Of a DNA stretch of 64,000 bases, positions 1-9,074 are shown piece after piece (the stretch's first letter is position 1; every line of letters begins with the position of its first letter). The stretch spans positions 73,266 through 137,265 of the forward strand of contig NZ_KI783312.1 in assembly GCF_000510725.1 (NCBI RefSeq), read 5' to 3'. The notes beneath the pieces are model-generated. The model ran no database searches, had not been told where the DNA came from, and worked only from the letters and a program-made list of their open reading frames with translations. This stretch comes from Pseudoxanthomonas sp. J31. Lineage in GTDB: Bacteria > Pseudomonadota > Gammaproteobacteria > Xanthomonadales > Xanthomonadaceae. The translations under genes were made by a program, and so were the position numbers.

Positions 1-32
1 GGGGATCCGCCCCTGCGTGCCAGCTGCGCCGG

Positions 33-839
33 TTACCTCTTCGGCAGGTACAGCTGCGGATCGACCGGCTTGCCGTTGTAGCGGATCTCGAAATGCAGCT
101 TGTCCCGGTCGGTGCCGGTACGGCCCATTTCCGCGATCTGCTGCCCGGCCTTCACCGCCTGGCCTTCGGCCACCAGGCGCTTGCGGTTGTGGCCGTAGGC
201 CGACAGCCACTGCTCGTTGTGCTTGACGATGATCAGCTCGCCATAGCCGACCAGGCCGGCGCCGGAATACACCACCACGCCGTCGGCGGCGGCATTGACC
301 GCCTGGCCGCTGCTGCCGGCGATGTCGATGCCCTGGCGGGTGGCATTGCCCTCGACGAAGGTGGCGATGACCACGCCCTGCGCCGGCCACTGCCAGCGGA
401 TGCCACTGGCCACCGGGGCCGCGGCCGGCCGCTGCGCGCCGGAGGTGCCGGTGGAGGCGGCCGGGGCCTGGGCCTGCGTCCGCGTCCCGCCGCTGCTGGC
501 GGTGGTGCCGGAGGCGGCAGGCTTGCTGCTGCCGCTGCCGGCGCCCAGGGCCAGGCGCTGGCCTGGGTAGATGGTGTACGGCGGGGCCAGGTTGTTCCAG
601 CGCGCCATGTCCGCCACCGTGGTGTTGTGGCGGCGGGCGATGGAATAAAGCGTGTCCCCGCGCTGGACCACCACGGACTTGCCGGGCTGGCCCTTCGAGG
701 AGGCCGCGGCCTGCCCGGCGCTCGTGCCTCCGGACTGGGGCGTGCGCACCACGGTGCTCTTGGCGCAGGCGGCCAGCATGGCCAGCAGCACCAGCGCGGC
801 CAGCAGGCGCGCGAACGGGGTCAGACCCTCGGGTTTCAT
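33..839 (-). CDS. nlpD: NlpD-like murein hydrolase activator lipoprotein
   Basis: A 268-residue lipoprotein of the NlpD family, which activates the septal amidase AmiC during daughter-cell separation. The N-terminus has a signal peptide with lipobox LAAC (Cys25), then a LysM peptidoglycan-binding domain (about residues 55-98, motif RGDTLYSIARRHN), a Ser/Thr/Ala-rich linker, and a C-terminal LytM/M23 domain from about residue 150. The M23 domain looks degenerate. The metal-binding His of the HxGxD motif is replaced (RQGIDIAG), although LHFEIR is retained, which fits an activator rather than an active peptidase. The ATG overlaps the stop of yqaA by ATGA, which fixes the start. It is the last gene of a surE-pcm-yqaA-nlpD operon. 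In many gammaproteobacteria rpoS follows; here the window ends. Confidence 0.93.
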   Translation of the reverse strand: MKPEGLTPFARLLAALVLLAMLAACAKSTVVRTPQSGGTSAGQAAASSKGQPGKSVVVQRGDTLYSIARRHNTTVADMARWNNLAPPYTIYPGQRLALGAGSGSSKPAASGTTASSGGTRTQAQAPAASTGTSGAQRPAAAPVASGIRWQWPAQGVVIATFVEGNATRQGIDIAGSSGQAVNAAADGVVVYSGAGLVGYGELIIVKHNEQWLSAYGHNRKRLVAEGQAVKAGQQIAEMGRTGTDRDKLHFEIRYNGKPVDPQLYLPKR

Positions 840-1450
840 GCGAACTTCGCCCTCCACACAAGCACGGCCACCGCGGCGGCGACCAGCGCGGTCGCGACCC
901 ACCCCAGCGGCTCGATCCAGCGCCGCAGCGCCTCGGCCGCGCGCGCGCCGCCGAAGCGGATCGCCGCCGCCAGCAGGTACACGCGCTTGCCGCGCCCGAC
1001 CAGCATGCTCAGGAAATACGGCAGCAACGGCACCCCGACGATACCCGAGGCCCACGTGAAGACCTTCATCGGGATCGGCATGAACCCGCCCAGCACCAGG
1101 AACCAGAACACCGCCCAGGGCGACTCCACCATCTTCGCCTGGATCGTGGCGATGCCCTCCTCGATCTTCGAGAGCATGCCCATCCATTCCAGCAGCGGCT
1201 TGACCGCCTCGAAGGCGAAGTGGCCCAGGGCGTAGCCGACCATGGCGCCGGCCATCGAGCCGGCCAGGCTCAGGCTGGCGAACCGCCAGCCCCGCTTCGG
1301 CTGGGCCACGCACATCGGCGCCAGCATCACCTCCGGCATCACCGGGAAGAAGATGGCCTCGATGAAGCTGAGGACGGTCAGATAGGTCGGGGCGCGGGGA
1401 TGGGCGGCCCAGCTCAGGGCGCGGTCGTAGAGGGGGCCGAATACCTGCAT
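836..1450 (-). CDS. yqaA: YqaA family (SNARE/DedA-like) membrane protein
   Basis: A 204-residue inner-membrane protein of the YqaA branch of the DedA/SNARE-associated (VTT) superfamily. DedA relatives take part in lipid scrambling and membrane homeostasis; the substrate of YqaA itself is not settled. The sequence shows a hydrophobic N-terminal region with the acidic/proline patch FIEAIFFPVMPEVML, a central helix pair containing PMKVFTWASGIVG, and a C-terminal transmembrane helix. I chose the ATG giving MQVFGPLYDRAL; an upstream extension is Arg/Trp-rich and runs into pcm. It sits between pcm and nlpD with a 4-base gap on one side and ATGA overlap on the other, so it is co-transcribed. The family call is good; the function is unknown. 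Confidence 0.88.
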   Translation of the reverse strand: MQVFGPLYDRALSWAAHPRAPTYLTVLSFIEAIFFPVMPEVMLAPMCVAQPKRGWRFASLSLAGSMAGAMVGYALGHFAFEAVKPLLEWMGMLSKIEEGIATIQAKMVESPWAVFWFLVLGGFMPIPMKVFTWASGIVGVPLLPYFLSMLVGRGKRVYLLAAAIRFGGARAAEALRRWIEPLGWVATALVAAAVAVLVWRAKFA

Positions 1451-1454
1451 GCGC

Positions 1455-2144
1455 TCAGTCCAGGGTTCCTGCCAGCAGCGGCACGAACACCACCGGCGCC
1501 AGCGTCTGTTCTTCGATCGATCCATCCGGCCGCTTGGCCAGCCGCAGCAGCGACTGCGCCGAGGCGCCACCCACCGGCGCCACCAGGACGCCGCCTACCG
1601 CCAGCTGGTCCAGCAGCGCCTCGACCAGGGCCGGGGCGGCAGCGGTGACCAGGATCGCATCGTACGGGCCGTGCTCGGCCCAGCCCACCCGGCCGTCATC
1701 GTGCTTGCTGCGCACGTTCAGGCCCAGGGCGCGGAAGCGCCGGCGCGCCTGCCGCAGCAGTTCGCCGATGCGCTCGACCGTGTACACCTCCAGCCCCAGC
1801 GCGGCCAGGATCGCCGCCTGGTAGCCGGAACCGGTACCGATCTCCAGCACCCTCTTCGGCTGCGCCGCCAGGATCGCCTCGGTCATGCGCGCCACCACCC
1901 AGGGCTGGGAGATGGTCTGGCCGTGGCCGATCGGCAGCGCGGTGTCCTCGTAGGCGCGGCTGGCCAGGGCCTCGTCCACGAACAGGTGGCGCGGCACCAC
2001 GCGCACCGCGTTGAGCACGTTCTCGTCGGTGATGCCGCCGTTGACGCCGCCCTCGCGCAGGCGCTGGACCAGGCGGTCGCGCACGCGCTGGGAGGTCATG
2101 CCGACCCCGACGGCCTCCGGCTGCAGGCGCAGGCGCGGGGTCAC
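1455..2144 (-). CDS. pcm: Protein-L-isoaspartate O-methyltransferase
   Basis: Repairs L-isoaspartyl residues in aged proteins by S-adenosylmethionine-dependent methylation in the cytoplasm. The 229-residue product has the hallmark segments: [30 protein letters not shown], the SAM-binding loop [13 protein letters not shown] and ILVTAAAP. The GTG start overlaps the surE stop as GTGA. A later ATG (MTSQRV, 15 codons in) is possible, but [13 protein letters not shown] matches my memory of the xanthomonad N-terminus. The surE-pcm pairing is widespread and links nucleotide salvage and protein repair in stationary phase. Confidence 0.95.
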   Translation of the reverse strand: MTPRLRLQPEAVGVGMTSQRVRDRLVQRLREGGVNGGITDENVLNAVRVVPRHLFVDEALASRAYEDTALPIGHGQTISQPWVVARMTEAILAAQPKRVLEIGTGSGYQAAILAALGLEVYTVERIGELLRQARRRFRALGLNVRSKHDDGRVGWAEHGPYDAILVTAAAPALVEALLDQLAVGGVLVAPVGGASAQSLLRLAKRPDGSIEEQTLAPVVFVPLLAGTLD

Positions 2145-2935
2145 GCCGAGGCCTCCGGGTCGTTGCCTGCCAGCGCCGCGGTCAGGCCGCCGACCCAGCC
2201 GGCGACCTTCTCCAGCGCCTGGTAGCGGGTCAGGTCGACGTGGATCGGGGTGATCGAGATGTGCCCGGTGCGCACGGCGTGGAAGTCGGTGCCGGGGCCG
2301 GCGTCCTGTTCCGGGCCGGCCGGGCCGATCCAGTACACGGTGCGGCCGCGCGGATCGGGCTGGGCCACGCAGGCCTCGGCGCGGTGGCGGTTGCCCAGGC
2401 GGGTGACCTCGAAGCCGCGCAGCGCGTCCCAGGCCAGGTCCGGCACGTTGACGTTGAGGATGGTGTCGGCCGGCAGCGGGTCGGCCTTCAGCCGCGCCAC
2501 GATCTCCACCGCCGCGCGCGCCGCGGTCTCGTAGTGCTTCGCCTCGTGGTTGCGCGTGTCCAGCGACACCGCCACCGCCGGCAGGCCGAGGAAGCGGCCT
2601 TCCATCGCCGCCGACACGGTGCCGGAATAGATGACGTCGTCGCCCAGGTTGGCGGTGTTGTTGATCCCGGAGACCACGATGTCCGGCTCGAACTCGAACA
2701 TGCCGGTCAGGGCCAGGTGCACGCAGTCGGTCGGCGTACCGGCCACCGAGCAGGTGTAGTGGTCGAGCCGCTTGACCCGGATCGGCAGGTCCAGGGTGAG
2801 CGAATTGCTCGCGCCGGACCGGTCGCGGTCGGGCGCCACCACATAGACCTCGTGCCCCGCGTCGCGCAGCCCCTGGGCCAGGGCGTGGATGCCGGGGGCA
2901 TCGACGCCATCGTCGTTGCTAACCAGTACGCGCAT
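2141..2935 (-). CDS. surE: 5'/3'-nucleotidase SurE
   Basis: A metal-dependent nucleoside-5'-(and 3'-)monophosphatase and exopolyphosphatase of the SurE fold, 264 residues, the usual length. The N-terminal NDDG motif (residues 7-10) supplies metal ligands. SGASNSLT and the [18 protein letters not shown] block complete the active site. It is the first gene of the surE-pcm-yqaA-nlpD operon. A purine-rich GAGGAAG lies just upstream of the ATG as a ribosome-binding site, and smr is divergent across about 90 bp. Confidence 0.96.
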   Translation of the reverse strand: MRVLVSNDDGVDAPGIHALAQGLRDAGHEVYVVAPDRDRSGASNSLTLDLPIRVKRLDHYTCSVAGTPTDCVHLALTGMFEFEPDIVVSGINNTANLGDDVIYSGTVSAAMEGRFLGLPAVAVSLDTRNHEAKHYETAARAAVEIVARLKADPLPADTILNVNVPDLAWDALRGFEVTRLGNRHRAEACVAQPDPRGRTVYWIGPAGPEQDAGPGTDFHAVRTGHISITPIHVDLTRYQALEKVAGWVGGLTAALAGNDPEASA

Positions 2936-3025
2936 GGGCTTCCTCGAAAACGACCCGATGATACCGGAAGCGTCGCGCCCGTCGCCCGGCAGCGGTTCGC
3001 AGTGCGGCTGCGCTACCCTTCGCCA

Positions 3026-3553
3026 ATGCACGAGGATGAAGACGATGCCGCCCTGTTCCGCGCCGCGGTCGGCAAGGTGGACCCGCTGCGGACCGACGCC
3101 GCGCCGCCGCCGGAACGGCCGCGGCCGCGTCCGGCCGTGCGCCGCGAGGACGACGGCGGCGACGCGCGCGGCATGGCCGGACTGCTCGCCGGGTCGCCGG
3201 ATGCGGTGCTGTTGCGCGGCGATGCCAGCGCGTTCCGCCGCGAGCGGGTCAACGCGCGCGACTGGCAACGCCTGCGCCGCGGCCAGTTCGCCGCCCAGGA
3301 CGAACTGGACCTGCACGGCGCCAGCGCGCTGGAGGCGGAGATGCTGGTGGCGCGCTTCCTGGCCGAATCGCTGGACGCCGGCTTCGGCTGCGTGCGCATC
3401 GTCCACGGCAAGGGCGGCGCCGGCGGCGTGCCGGTGCTGAAGAACCTGGTCGACCGCCTGCTGCGCCAGCGCGGCGAGGTGCTGGCCTTCCATTCCGCGC
3501 CGCCGGCCCAGGGCGGCACCGGCGCGCTGCTGGTGCTGCTGTCGCGGCGCTGA
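3026..3553 (+). CDS. Smr domain protein
   Basis: A 175-residue protein whose C-terminal half is an Smr domain (MutS2-related; DNA/RNA nicking or ribosome-rescue endonuclease fold). The DLHG motif is in [15 protein letters not shown] and the HGKG motif in [11 protein letters not shown]. The N-terminal third is acidic and then Pro/Arg-rich and probably disordered. The ATG (MHEDEDD) was chosen because a TACCCT -10-like hexamer ends six nucleotides before it and upstream codons are not protein-like. Stand-alone Smr proteins resemble E. coli YdaL/SmrB, and which role applies here is not visible. It lies divergent from surE, 48 bp upstream of lpxD. Confidence 0.9.
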   Translation: MHEDEDDAALFRAAVGKVDPLRTDAAPPPERPRPRPAVRREDDGGDARGMAGLLAGSPDAVLLRGDASAFRRERVNARDWQRLRRGQFAAQDELDLHGASALEAEMLVARFLAESLDAGFGCVRIVHGKGGAGGVPVLKNLVDRLLRQRGEVLAFHSAPPAQGGTGALLVLLSRR

Positions 3554-3588
3554 GCCCGGGGCGGAGCCGGGGCACTTGCCGGGGACGC

Positions 3589-3594
3589 TAGAAT
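3589..3594 (+). promoter_or_regulatory. -10-like element of lpxD
   Basis: TAGAAT ends seven nucleotides before the lpxD ATG, with no convincing -35 TTGACA and no Shine-Dalgarno between. If it is the -10, transcription starts at or within a base or two of the start codon. It is one of a family of similarly placed hexamers in this window (see findings). Confidence 0.5.
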
Positions 3595-3601
3595 GCGCGC
3601 C

Positions 3602-4627
3602 ATGGACCATCCCGAATTCACCGCCGCCGCCCTGGCCGAGCGCTTCTCGCTGCAGCTGCAGGGCGACGGCGCCACGCCCGTGCGCGGCGTCGCCACCCTC
3701 GCCAGCGCCGGCCCCGGCCAGCTGGCCTTCCTCGCCAACCCGCGCTACCGCGGCCAGCTCGCCACCACCGCCGCCGCGGTGGTGGTGGTGCGCGCCGAGG
3801 ACGCCGGGGACGTACGCGGCACCGCGCTGATCGCGCGCGACCCGTACGTGGCCTTCGCCCGCATCTCCGCCCTGTTCGAGCGGGTGCCGGCGCGCGCGCC
3901 CGGCATCCATCCCAGCGCGGTGGTCGATCCGACCGCCGAGGTCTCGCCGGACGCGCATATCGGCCCGTTCGTCTCCATCGGCGCCCGGTCGAAGGTCGCC
4001 GCCGGCTGCGTGGTCGGCCCCGGCTGCGTGATCGGCGACGACTGCGAACTGGGCGAAGGCTGCGAGCTGCAGGCCCGGGTCACGCTGTACACCCGCGTGC
4101 GCCTGGGCAAGCGCGTGCGCATCCTCCCCGGCGCGGTGCTGGGCGCGGCCGGCTTCGGCCTGGCCATGGACGCCGGCCACTGGGTCAACGTGCCGCAGCT
4201 GGGCGGCGTGGTGGTCGGCGACGACTGCGAGATCGGCGCCAACAGCTGCATCGACCGCGGCGCGCTGGACGACACCGTCCTCGAGGAGGACGTGCGCATC
4301 GACAACCTGGTCCAGATCGGCCACAACGTGCGCATCGGCGCGCACACCGCCATGGCCGGCTGCTCGGCCGCGGCCGGCAGCGCGAAGATCGGCCGCTATT
4401 GCCTGGTCGGCGGCGGCGCCGGCATCCTCGGCCACCTCGAGGTGGCCGACAAGGTGCTGGTCACGGCCATGTCGCTGGTCACCCATTCCATTCGCGAGCC
4501 GGGCGAGTACTCCTCCGGCACCCCGCTAACCGACAACCGCACCTGGCGGAAGAACGCCGCCCGGTTCAAGCAACTGGACGCGCTGGCGCGCCGCGTCATC
4601 GCCTCCTCCCAGAGAAGCCCCGAATGA
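3602..4627 (+). CDS. lpxD: UDP-3-O-(3-hydroxyacyl)glucosamine N-acyltransferase
   Basis: Third step of lipid A synthesis: transfers a 3-hydroxyacyl chain from ACP to the 2-amino group of UDP-3-O-acyl-GlcN. The 341-residue protein has an N-terminal uridine-binding domain, then a left-handed parallel beta-helix built of hexapeptide repeats ([19 protein letters not shown] onward), and the catalytic His region [17 protein letters not shown]. The C-terminal helix [19 protein letters not shown] is typical. I chose ATG MDHPEF over an ATG three codons earlier because the earlier one overlaps the TAGAAT hexamer. The stop overlaps the fabZ ATG. In relatives bamA usually precedes lpxD; here smr does, so lpxD seems to have its own promoter. 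Confidence 0.96.
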   Translation: MDHPEFTAAALAERFSLQLQGDGATPVRGVATLASAGPGQLAFLANPRYRGQLATTAAAVVVVRAEDAGDVRGTALIARDPYVAFARISALFERVPARAPGIHPSAVVDPTAEVSPDAHIGPFVSIGARSKVAAGCVVGPGCVIGDDCELGEGCELQARVTLYTRVRLGKRVRILPGAVLGAAGFGLAMDAGHWVNVPQLGGVVVGDDCEIGANSCIDRGALDDTVLEEDVRIDNLVQIGHNVRIGAHTAMAGCSAAAGSAKIGRYCLVGGGAGILGHLEVADKVLVTAMSLVTHSIREPGEYSSGTPLTDNRTWRKNAARFKQLDALARRVIASSQRSPE

Positions 4628-5082
4628 ACGAAACCGTGCAGTTGCCCATCGACGTCACCACCATCCGGACGCTGATTCCGCACCGCTATCCGTTCCTCCT
4701 GGTCGACCGGGTCGACGAGCTGGACATCGAGGGCAAGCGCATCGTCTGCCGCAAGAACGTCTCGATCAACGAGCCCTACTTCCAGGGCCACTTCCCAGGC
4801 CAGCCGATCATGCCCGGCGTGCTGATCATCGAGGCCCTGGCCCAGGCCGGCGGCGTGCTGACCCAGCTGTCCATGGGCCGCGACGCGCAGTCCAAGCTGT
4901 TCTACATGGTCAAGGTCGAGAACGCCCGCTTCAGCAAGCAGGTGGTGCCCGGCGACGTGCTGGAGCTGCACGTGTGCGTCAAGCGCGTGATCCGCAACAT
5001 GGCCGTGTACTACGGCGAAGCCAAGGTCGACGGCGAGGTAGTCGCATGCGCCGAGGTGCTGTGCGCCGGCACCCGCGAGTGA
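4624..5082 (+). CDS. fabZ: 3-hydroxyacyl-ACP dehydratase FabZ
   Basis: Dehydrates 3-hydroxyacyl-ACP in fatty acid elongation and shares the branch-point substrate with LpxA/LpxD. The 152-residue hot-dog-fold enzyme has [14 protein letters not shown] and the catalytic His/Glu pair in [20 protein letters not shown] (His in GHFPG; Glu in IIEALAQ). The start overlaps the lpxD stop (ATGA), so translational coupling is likely. Length and order are standard for lpxD-fabZ-lpxA operons. Confidence 0.97.
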   Translation: MNETVQLPIDVTTIRTLIPHRYPFLLVDRVDELDIEGKRIVCRKNVSINEPYFQGHFPGQPIMPGVLIIEALAQAGGVLTQLSMGRDAQSKLFYMVKVENARFSKQVVPGDVLELHVCVKRVIRNMAVYYGEAKVDGEVVACAEVLCAGTRE

Positions 5083-5095
5083 CCAGGGAACTTCC

Positions 5096-5884
5096 ATGAA
5101 CGACAAGGCCCGGATCCATCCCACCGCCGTGATCGATCCCTCCGCCCGCCTGGGCGAGGGCGTCAGCGTCGGCGCCTACACCGTGATCGGCCCGGAGGTC
5201 GAAATCGGCGACGGCTGCCAGATCGGCCCGCACTGCAGCTTCACCGGGCCCACCCGGATCGGCCGCGAGAACCGCTTCATCGGCCATTGCGCGATCGGCG
5301 GCGAACCGCAGGACAAGAAGTTCGCCGGCGAGCGCACCGAGCTGGTGATCGGCGACCGCAACGTGTTCCGCGAGTTCGTCACCGTCAACCGCGGCACCGG
5401 CGGCGGCGGCGGCGTCACCCGCATCGGCAACGACAACTGGCTGCTGGCCTACAGCCACGTCGCCCACGACTGCATCGTCGGCAACAACTGCGTGTTCTCC
5501 AACAACACCACCCTGGCCGGCCACGTCACCGTGGGCGACTGGGTGATCATCAGCGGCTTCGCCGGTGCCCACCAGTTCTGCCGCATCGGCGCCCACGCCT
5601 TCCTCGGCATGGGCGCGCTGGTCAACGGCGACGTGCCGCCGTTCACCATGGTCGGCGGCAACTCGCTGGGGCGCCCGCGCGGCATCAACAGCGAGGGCCT
5701 CAAGCGCCGCGGCTTCGCGCCCGAGCGCATCGCCGCGATCAAGCGCGCCTACCGCACCCTGTACGTGGCCGGGCTGCCGCTGGCCGAGGCCCGCGAGCAG
5801 CTCGGCGTGCAGGCCCAGGCCAGCGACGACGTGCGCCAGCTGCTTGAGTTCATCGACGGCGGCGAGCGTCCCCTGCTGCGCTGA
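5096..5884 (+). CDS. lpxA: UDP-N-acetylglucosamine O-acyltransferase
   Basis: Catalyses the first step of lipid A synthesis, moving 3-hydroxyacyl from ACP to UDP-GlcNAc. The 262-residue trimeric beta-helix protein starts [16 protein letters not shown] with continuous hexapeptide repeats. It carries the catalytic His region [14 protein letters not shown] and the C-terminal helical domain [20 protein letters not shown]. An AGGGA Shine-Dalgarno lies in the 13-bp gap after fabZ. The stop codon shares its last base with the lpxB start. Confidence 0.97.
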   Translation: MNDKARIHPTAVIDPSARLGEGVSVGAYTVIGPEVEIGDGCQIGPHCSFTGPTRIGRENRFIGHCAIGGEPQDKKFAGERTELVIGDRNVFREFVTVNRGTGGGGGVTRIGNDNWLLAYSHVAHDCIVGNNCVFSNNTTLAGHVTVGDWVIISGFAGAHQFCRIGAHAFLGMGALVNGDVPPFTMVGGNSLGRPRGINSEGLKRRGFAPERIAAIKRAYRTLYVAGLPLAEAREQLGVQAQASDDVRQLLEFIDGGERPLLR

Positions 5885-7092
5885 TGGCCATGCCCGCGCC
5901 CGCCCCCGCAGTCCGCACCCGCGGCGGCCTGGCCCCGCGGATCCTGCTGGTCGCCGGCGAAGCCTCCGGCGACGGCCTCGGCGCCGGCCTGGTCGAGGCC
6001 CTGCGCCGGCGCTACCCGGACGCCAGGTTCGCCGGGATCGGCGGCGACGCCATGCGCCGCGCCGGCGTGGAGACCTGGTACGACGCCAGCGAGCTGGCGG
6101 TGATGGGCCTGGCCGAGGTGCTGCGCCACCTGCCGCGGCTGCTGAAGCTGCGTGGCGAGCTGCGCAGCCGCGGCCTGGCCTGGGGCCCGGACGTGGTCGT
6201 GGGCATCGACGCCCCGGACTTCAACCTCGGCCTGGAGCGCTGGTTCCGCCAGCGCGGCGTACCGGCCGTGCACTACGTCAGCCCCTCGGTCTGGGCCTGG
6301 CGCGAGAAGCGCGCCGGGAAGATCGGCGCCAGCGCCGACCGCGTGCTGTGCCTGTTCCCGATGGAGCCGGCGATCTACGCCCGCCATGGCGTGGACGCGC
6401 GCTTCGTCGGCCACCCGATGGCCGACGCCATGCCGCTGCACCCGGACCGTGCCGGCGCCCGCGCGCGCCTGGGCCTGCCAGTGGACGCGCCGGTACTGGC
6501 GGTGCTGCCGGGCAGCCGCCTCGGGGAGATCGGCCGCCTGGGCGACACCTTCCTGCGCGCGGCCTGGCAGGTCAGCGAGGTGCTCAAGCCGCTGCACGTG
6601 GCGATCCCGGCCGCCAACGCCGCCGGCCGCGAACTGCTCCAGCAGCAGCTGCGGCGCTCGCCGCTGCGCTCCAGCCACACCCACCTGTTCGACGGCCGCG
6701 CGCGCGACGTGCTCGCCGCCGCCGACGTGGTCCTGCTGGCCTCCGGCACCGCCACCCTGGAGGCCATGCTGTCCAAGCGGCCAATGGTGGTCGGCTATCG
6801 CGTCTCGCCGCTGACCTACCGCATCGTCAAGGCGCTGGGCCTGCTCAAGGTCGAGCGCTACGCCCTGCCCAACGTGCTGGCGGGCAAGGACCTGGCCCCG
6901 GAACTGATGCAGGACGACTGCACCCCCGACGCGCTGGCGGCGGCGGTGCTGCACTGGTTCAACCAGCCGGACGCGATCCAGGCGCTGCTGCCGGAGTACG
7001 AACGCCTGCACCGGGAATTGCGCCGCGATGCCTCGGCCTCGGCGGCCGACGCCATCGCCGAGCTGCTCGGCGGCCACGGGGGCGCGGCATGA
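5884..7092 (+). CDS. lpxB: Lipid-A-disaccharide synthase
   Basis: Inverting GT19 glycosyltransferase that joins UDP-2,3-diacylglucosamine and lipid X into the lipid A disaccharide at the inner membrane. The 402-residue product shows [18 protein letters not shown] near the N-terminus, [32 protein letters not shown] and the C-terminal nucleotide-binding segment [20 protein letters not shown]. The ATG overlaps the lpxA stop by one base, and its own stop overlaps the rnhB ATG. Confidence 0.96.
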   Translation: MAMPAPAPAVRTRGGLAPRILLVAGEASGDGLGAGLVEALRRRYPDARFAGIGGDAMRRAGVETWYDASELAVMGLAEVLRHLPRLLKLRGELRSRGLAWGPDVVVGIDAPDFNLGLERWFRQRGVPAVHYVSPSVWAWREKRAGKIGASADRVLCLFPMEPAIYARHGVDARFVGHPMADAMPLHPDRAGARARLGLPVDAPVLAVLPGSRLGEIGRLGDTFLRAAWQVSEVLKPLHVAIPAANAAGRELLQQQLRRSPLRSSHTHLFDGRARDVLAAADVVLLASGTATLEAMLSKRPMVVGYRVSPLTYRIVKALGLLKVERYALPNVLAGKDLAPELMQDDCTPDALAAAVLHWFNQPDAIQALLPEYERLHRELRRDASASAADAIAELLGGHGGAA

Positions 7093-7790
7093 GCCGGCGC
7101 GCCCTGCGCGTGGCCCGCAGCTTCATGCCCGAGGGGGCCGACGGCGGGCTGTTCCCGATCGACCGCAGGCAGCTGCGCGTGGCCGGCGTGGACGAGGCCG
7201 GGCGCGGCCCGCTGGCCGGCCCGGTGGCGGTGGCCGCGGTGGTGCTGGATCCGCGCCGGCGCATCCGCGGCCTGGACGATTCCAAGAAGCTCAGCCACGC
7301 CCAGCGCGAGGACCTGTACCCGCGCATCGTCGAGCGCGCCCTGGCCTGGCACGTGGAGCTGGTCCCGGTCGAGGAGATCGACCGCCTGAACATCCTGCAG
7401 GCGACCCTGGAGGGCATGCGCCGCTGCGTGCTGGCGCTGGGCGAACACGCGCAGCTGGCGCGGATCGACGGCAACATGCTGCCGCGCTCGCTGCCGTGCA
7501 TGGCCGAGGCGATCGTCGGGGGCGACGCCCTGGAGCCGGCGATCATGGCCGCCTCGATCCTGGCCAAGGTCAGCCGCGACCGGCTGATGTGCCAGCTGCA
7601 CGAGGAATTCCCGGTCTACGGCTTCCACGAGCACAAGGGCTACGCCACCCCCGCGCACCTGGCGGCGCTGGCCAGCCACGGCCCCTGCGTGCACCACCGC
7701 CGCAGCTTCGCGCCGGTGCGGCAGGCGGCCGGCGAACAGGTCCCGGCCCCGGCCGAGGCCGTCCAGCCCGGCGACCTGGCGCTGGCCTGA
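7089..7790 (+). CDS. rnhB: Ribonuclease HII
   Basis: Removes RNA from RNA-DNA hybrids and misincorporated ribonucleotides. The 233-residue protein carries the acidic catalytic set in [28 protein letters not shown] and [13 protein letters not shown], and the C-terminal [17 protein letters not shown]. An N-terminal extension of about 25 residues precedes the conserved core, and the ATG is set by the overlap with lpxB. In Xanthomonas the next genes are normally dnaE and accA. Here a strong hairpin terminator and convergent slyD follow instead. Confidence 0.96.
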   Translation: MSRRALRVARSFMPEGADGGLFPIDRRQLRVAGVDEAGRGPLAGPVAVAAVVLDPRRRIRGLDDSKKLSHAQREDLYPRIVERALAWHVELVPVEEIDRLNILQATLEGMRRCVLALGEHAQLARIDGNMLPRSLPCMAEAIVGGDALEPAIMAASILAKVSRDRLMCQLHEEFPVYGFHEHKGYATPAHLAALASHGPCVHHRRSFAPVRQAAGEQVPAPAEAVQPGDLALA

Positions 7791-7818
7791 CCCCTGCGGC
7801 CCGGCCGCGCGGCAAACG

Positions 7819-7844
7819 AAACGGCCCGCGTGAGCGGGCCGTTT
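7819..7844. terminator. Bidirectional hairpin terminator between rnhB and slyD
   Basis: A perfect 11-bp stem (AAACGGCCCGC / GCGGGCCGTTT) with a GTGA loop. The AAA on one side and TTT on the other serve as short U-tracts for both converging genes. Confidence 0.85.
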
Positions 7845-7855
7845 GCATGTGGCGC

Positions 7856-8335
7856 TTAGTGGTGGTGGCCGCCGTCGCCGTGCACGTGCCCGTGCTCGAC
7901 CTCCTCGGCGCTGGCCTCGCGCACCTCGACGATCTCCACGTCGAAGTGCAGGTCCTTGCCCGCCATCGGGTGGTTGAGGTCCACGTCCACCACGCTGTGG
8001 CCGACCTTGTGCACGGTCACCGCGCGCGGGCCGAAGTTGGTCTGCAGCACCACCTGCATGCCCGGGGCCAGCCTGGTATTGCCGAAGTGCTTCTTCGGGA
8101 TGCGCTGGGTCAGGCCCTCGCGGCGCTCGCCGTAGGCCTCGGCCGCCGGGACGTCGACGCTGAAGCTGTCGCCGGCCTGCTTGTCCATCATCGCCTGCTC
8201 CAGGCCGGGGATGATGTTGCCGTGCCCGATGAGGATCGCGATCGGCTCACGCTCCTTCGAGCTCTCCAGCGGCTCCTGGCCGACCTCGGAGACGGTGTAG
8301 TGGAAACGGACGACGCGGTCTTTTTCGATCTTCAT
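7856..8335 (-). CDS. slyD: FKBP-type peptidyl-prolyl isomerase, SlyD
   Basis: SlyD-type foldase combining an FKBP domain with an inserted chaperone flap and a metal-binding tail; in E. coli it assists Ni delivery to hydrogenase and phage lysis. The 159-residue protein begins MKIEKDRVVRFHYTV, has LIGHGNIIPGLEQAM and DLNHPMAGKDLHFDVEIV, and ends in a short His-rich tail (HGHVHGDGGHHH). The tail is much shorter than the E. coli one but plausible for Ni/Zn binding. A longer reading frame upstream is low-complexity and overlaps the neighbouring divergent gene, so I chose MKIEK. Confidence 0.94.
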   Translation of the reverse strand: MKIEKDRVVRFHYTVSEVGQEPLESSKEREPIAILIGHGNIIPGLEQAMMDKQAGDSFSVDVPAAEAYGERREGLTQRIPKKHFGNTRLAPGMQVVLQTNFGPRAVTVHKVGHSVVDVDLNHPMAGKDLHFDVEIVEVREASAEEVEHGHVHGDGGHHH

Positions 8336-8402
8336 GCGGAACTCGGTGTGGCTGCCGGCGGCAGCAGGGGTGGGCGGCTTGCCGGCCGCGGGAACCGCGG
8401 CC

Positions 8403-8969
8403 ATGATGGCCGCCGTGAGGAAAGCCCCGCATTATCCCGTCCCCATCCCCTCGTTGCCAGCCGTGGCATGGGGTGCCCTGGCGGCGGTGGTGCTGCTTGC
8501 CGCCGGCTGCGGCGGCGGCAAGACCACCCGCCCTTCCGCGCAGGCCCCGGTGCAAAGCCGCCACTGGCCGCAGGTCGCCCCGGCCAACCCGGCGGCGGCC
8601 AATGCCGTGGTCCTGCGCGCCCTGAGCCTGGTCGGCACCCCGTACCGCTACGGTGGCAACACCCCGGAGAGCGGTTTCGACTGCAGCGGGCTGGTCAACT
8701 ACGTCTACCGCGACATGCTGGACCTGCGCCTGCCGCGCACCTCGCGCGAACTGGCCGAGGTCCAGGGCCCGCGGATCGCCCCGGAAAAGCTGGCCGCCGG
8801 CGACCTGGTGTTCTTCGGCAGCGGGCGCCAGGTCAACCACGTGGGCATCTACGTCGGCGAAGGCCGCTTCGTCCACGCCCCCACCAGCGGCGGCACCGTC
8901 CGCCTGGACCACCTGGACGGCTACTACTGGCGCGACCACTACAGCGGTGCGCGGCGGGTGTTGCGTTGA
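8403..8969 (+). CDS. NlpC/P60 (C40) cell-wall endopeptidase, lipoprotein
   Basis: A 188-residue predicted lipoprotein: the N-terminus reads GALAAVVLLAAGC, a lipobox ending at Cys. The C-terminal NlpC/P60 domain has the catalytic Cys in SGFDCSGLVNYV and the catalytic His in QVNHVGIYVGEG, with HAPTSGG completing the triad region. Such enzymes cut gamma-D-Glu-mDAP or related stem-peptide bonds; E. coli Spr/MepS is the closest functional model. Two adjacent ATGs are possible starts. It is divergent from slyD (67 bp) and followed by a paralogue, so the pair probably arose by tandem duplication. Confidence 0.9.
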   Translation: MMAAVRKAPHYPVPIPSLPAVAWGALAAVVLLAAGCGGGKTTRPSAQAPVQSRHWPQVAPANPAAANAVVLRALSLVGTPYRYGGNTPESGFDCSGLVNYVYRDMLDLRLPRTSRELAEVQGPRIAPEKLAAGDLVFFGSGRQVNHVGIYVGEGRFVHAPTSGGTVRLDHLDGYYWRDHYSGARRVLR

Positions 8970-9074
8970 AACGTGACGCCTATTGGAACGATTCACGGGA
9001 TTTTAACTTTTTGTGAACATCAACCCGGCGTGAAGCCGGCATCATCCCCCCGGTCCTTTTTTCGTAACGACCGC

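Noticed and set aside
9024-9040. Hairpin CCGGC-GTGAA-GCCGG between the two NlpC/P60 genes as a terminator
   Set aside because: The stem is only five base pairs. The T-run follows some 17 bases later, so it is not a convincing intrinsic terminator.
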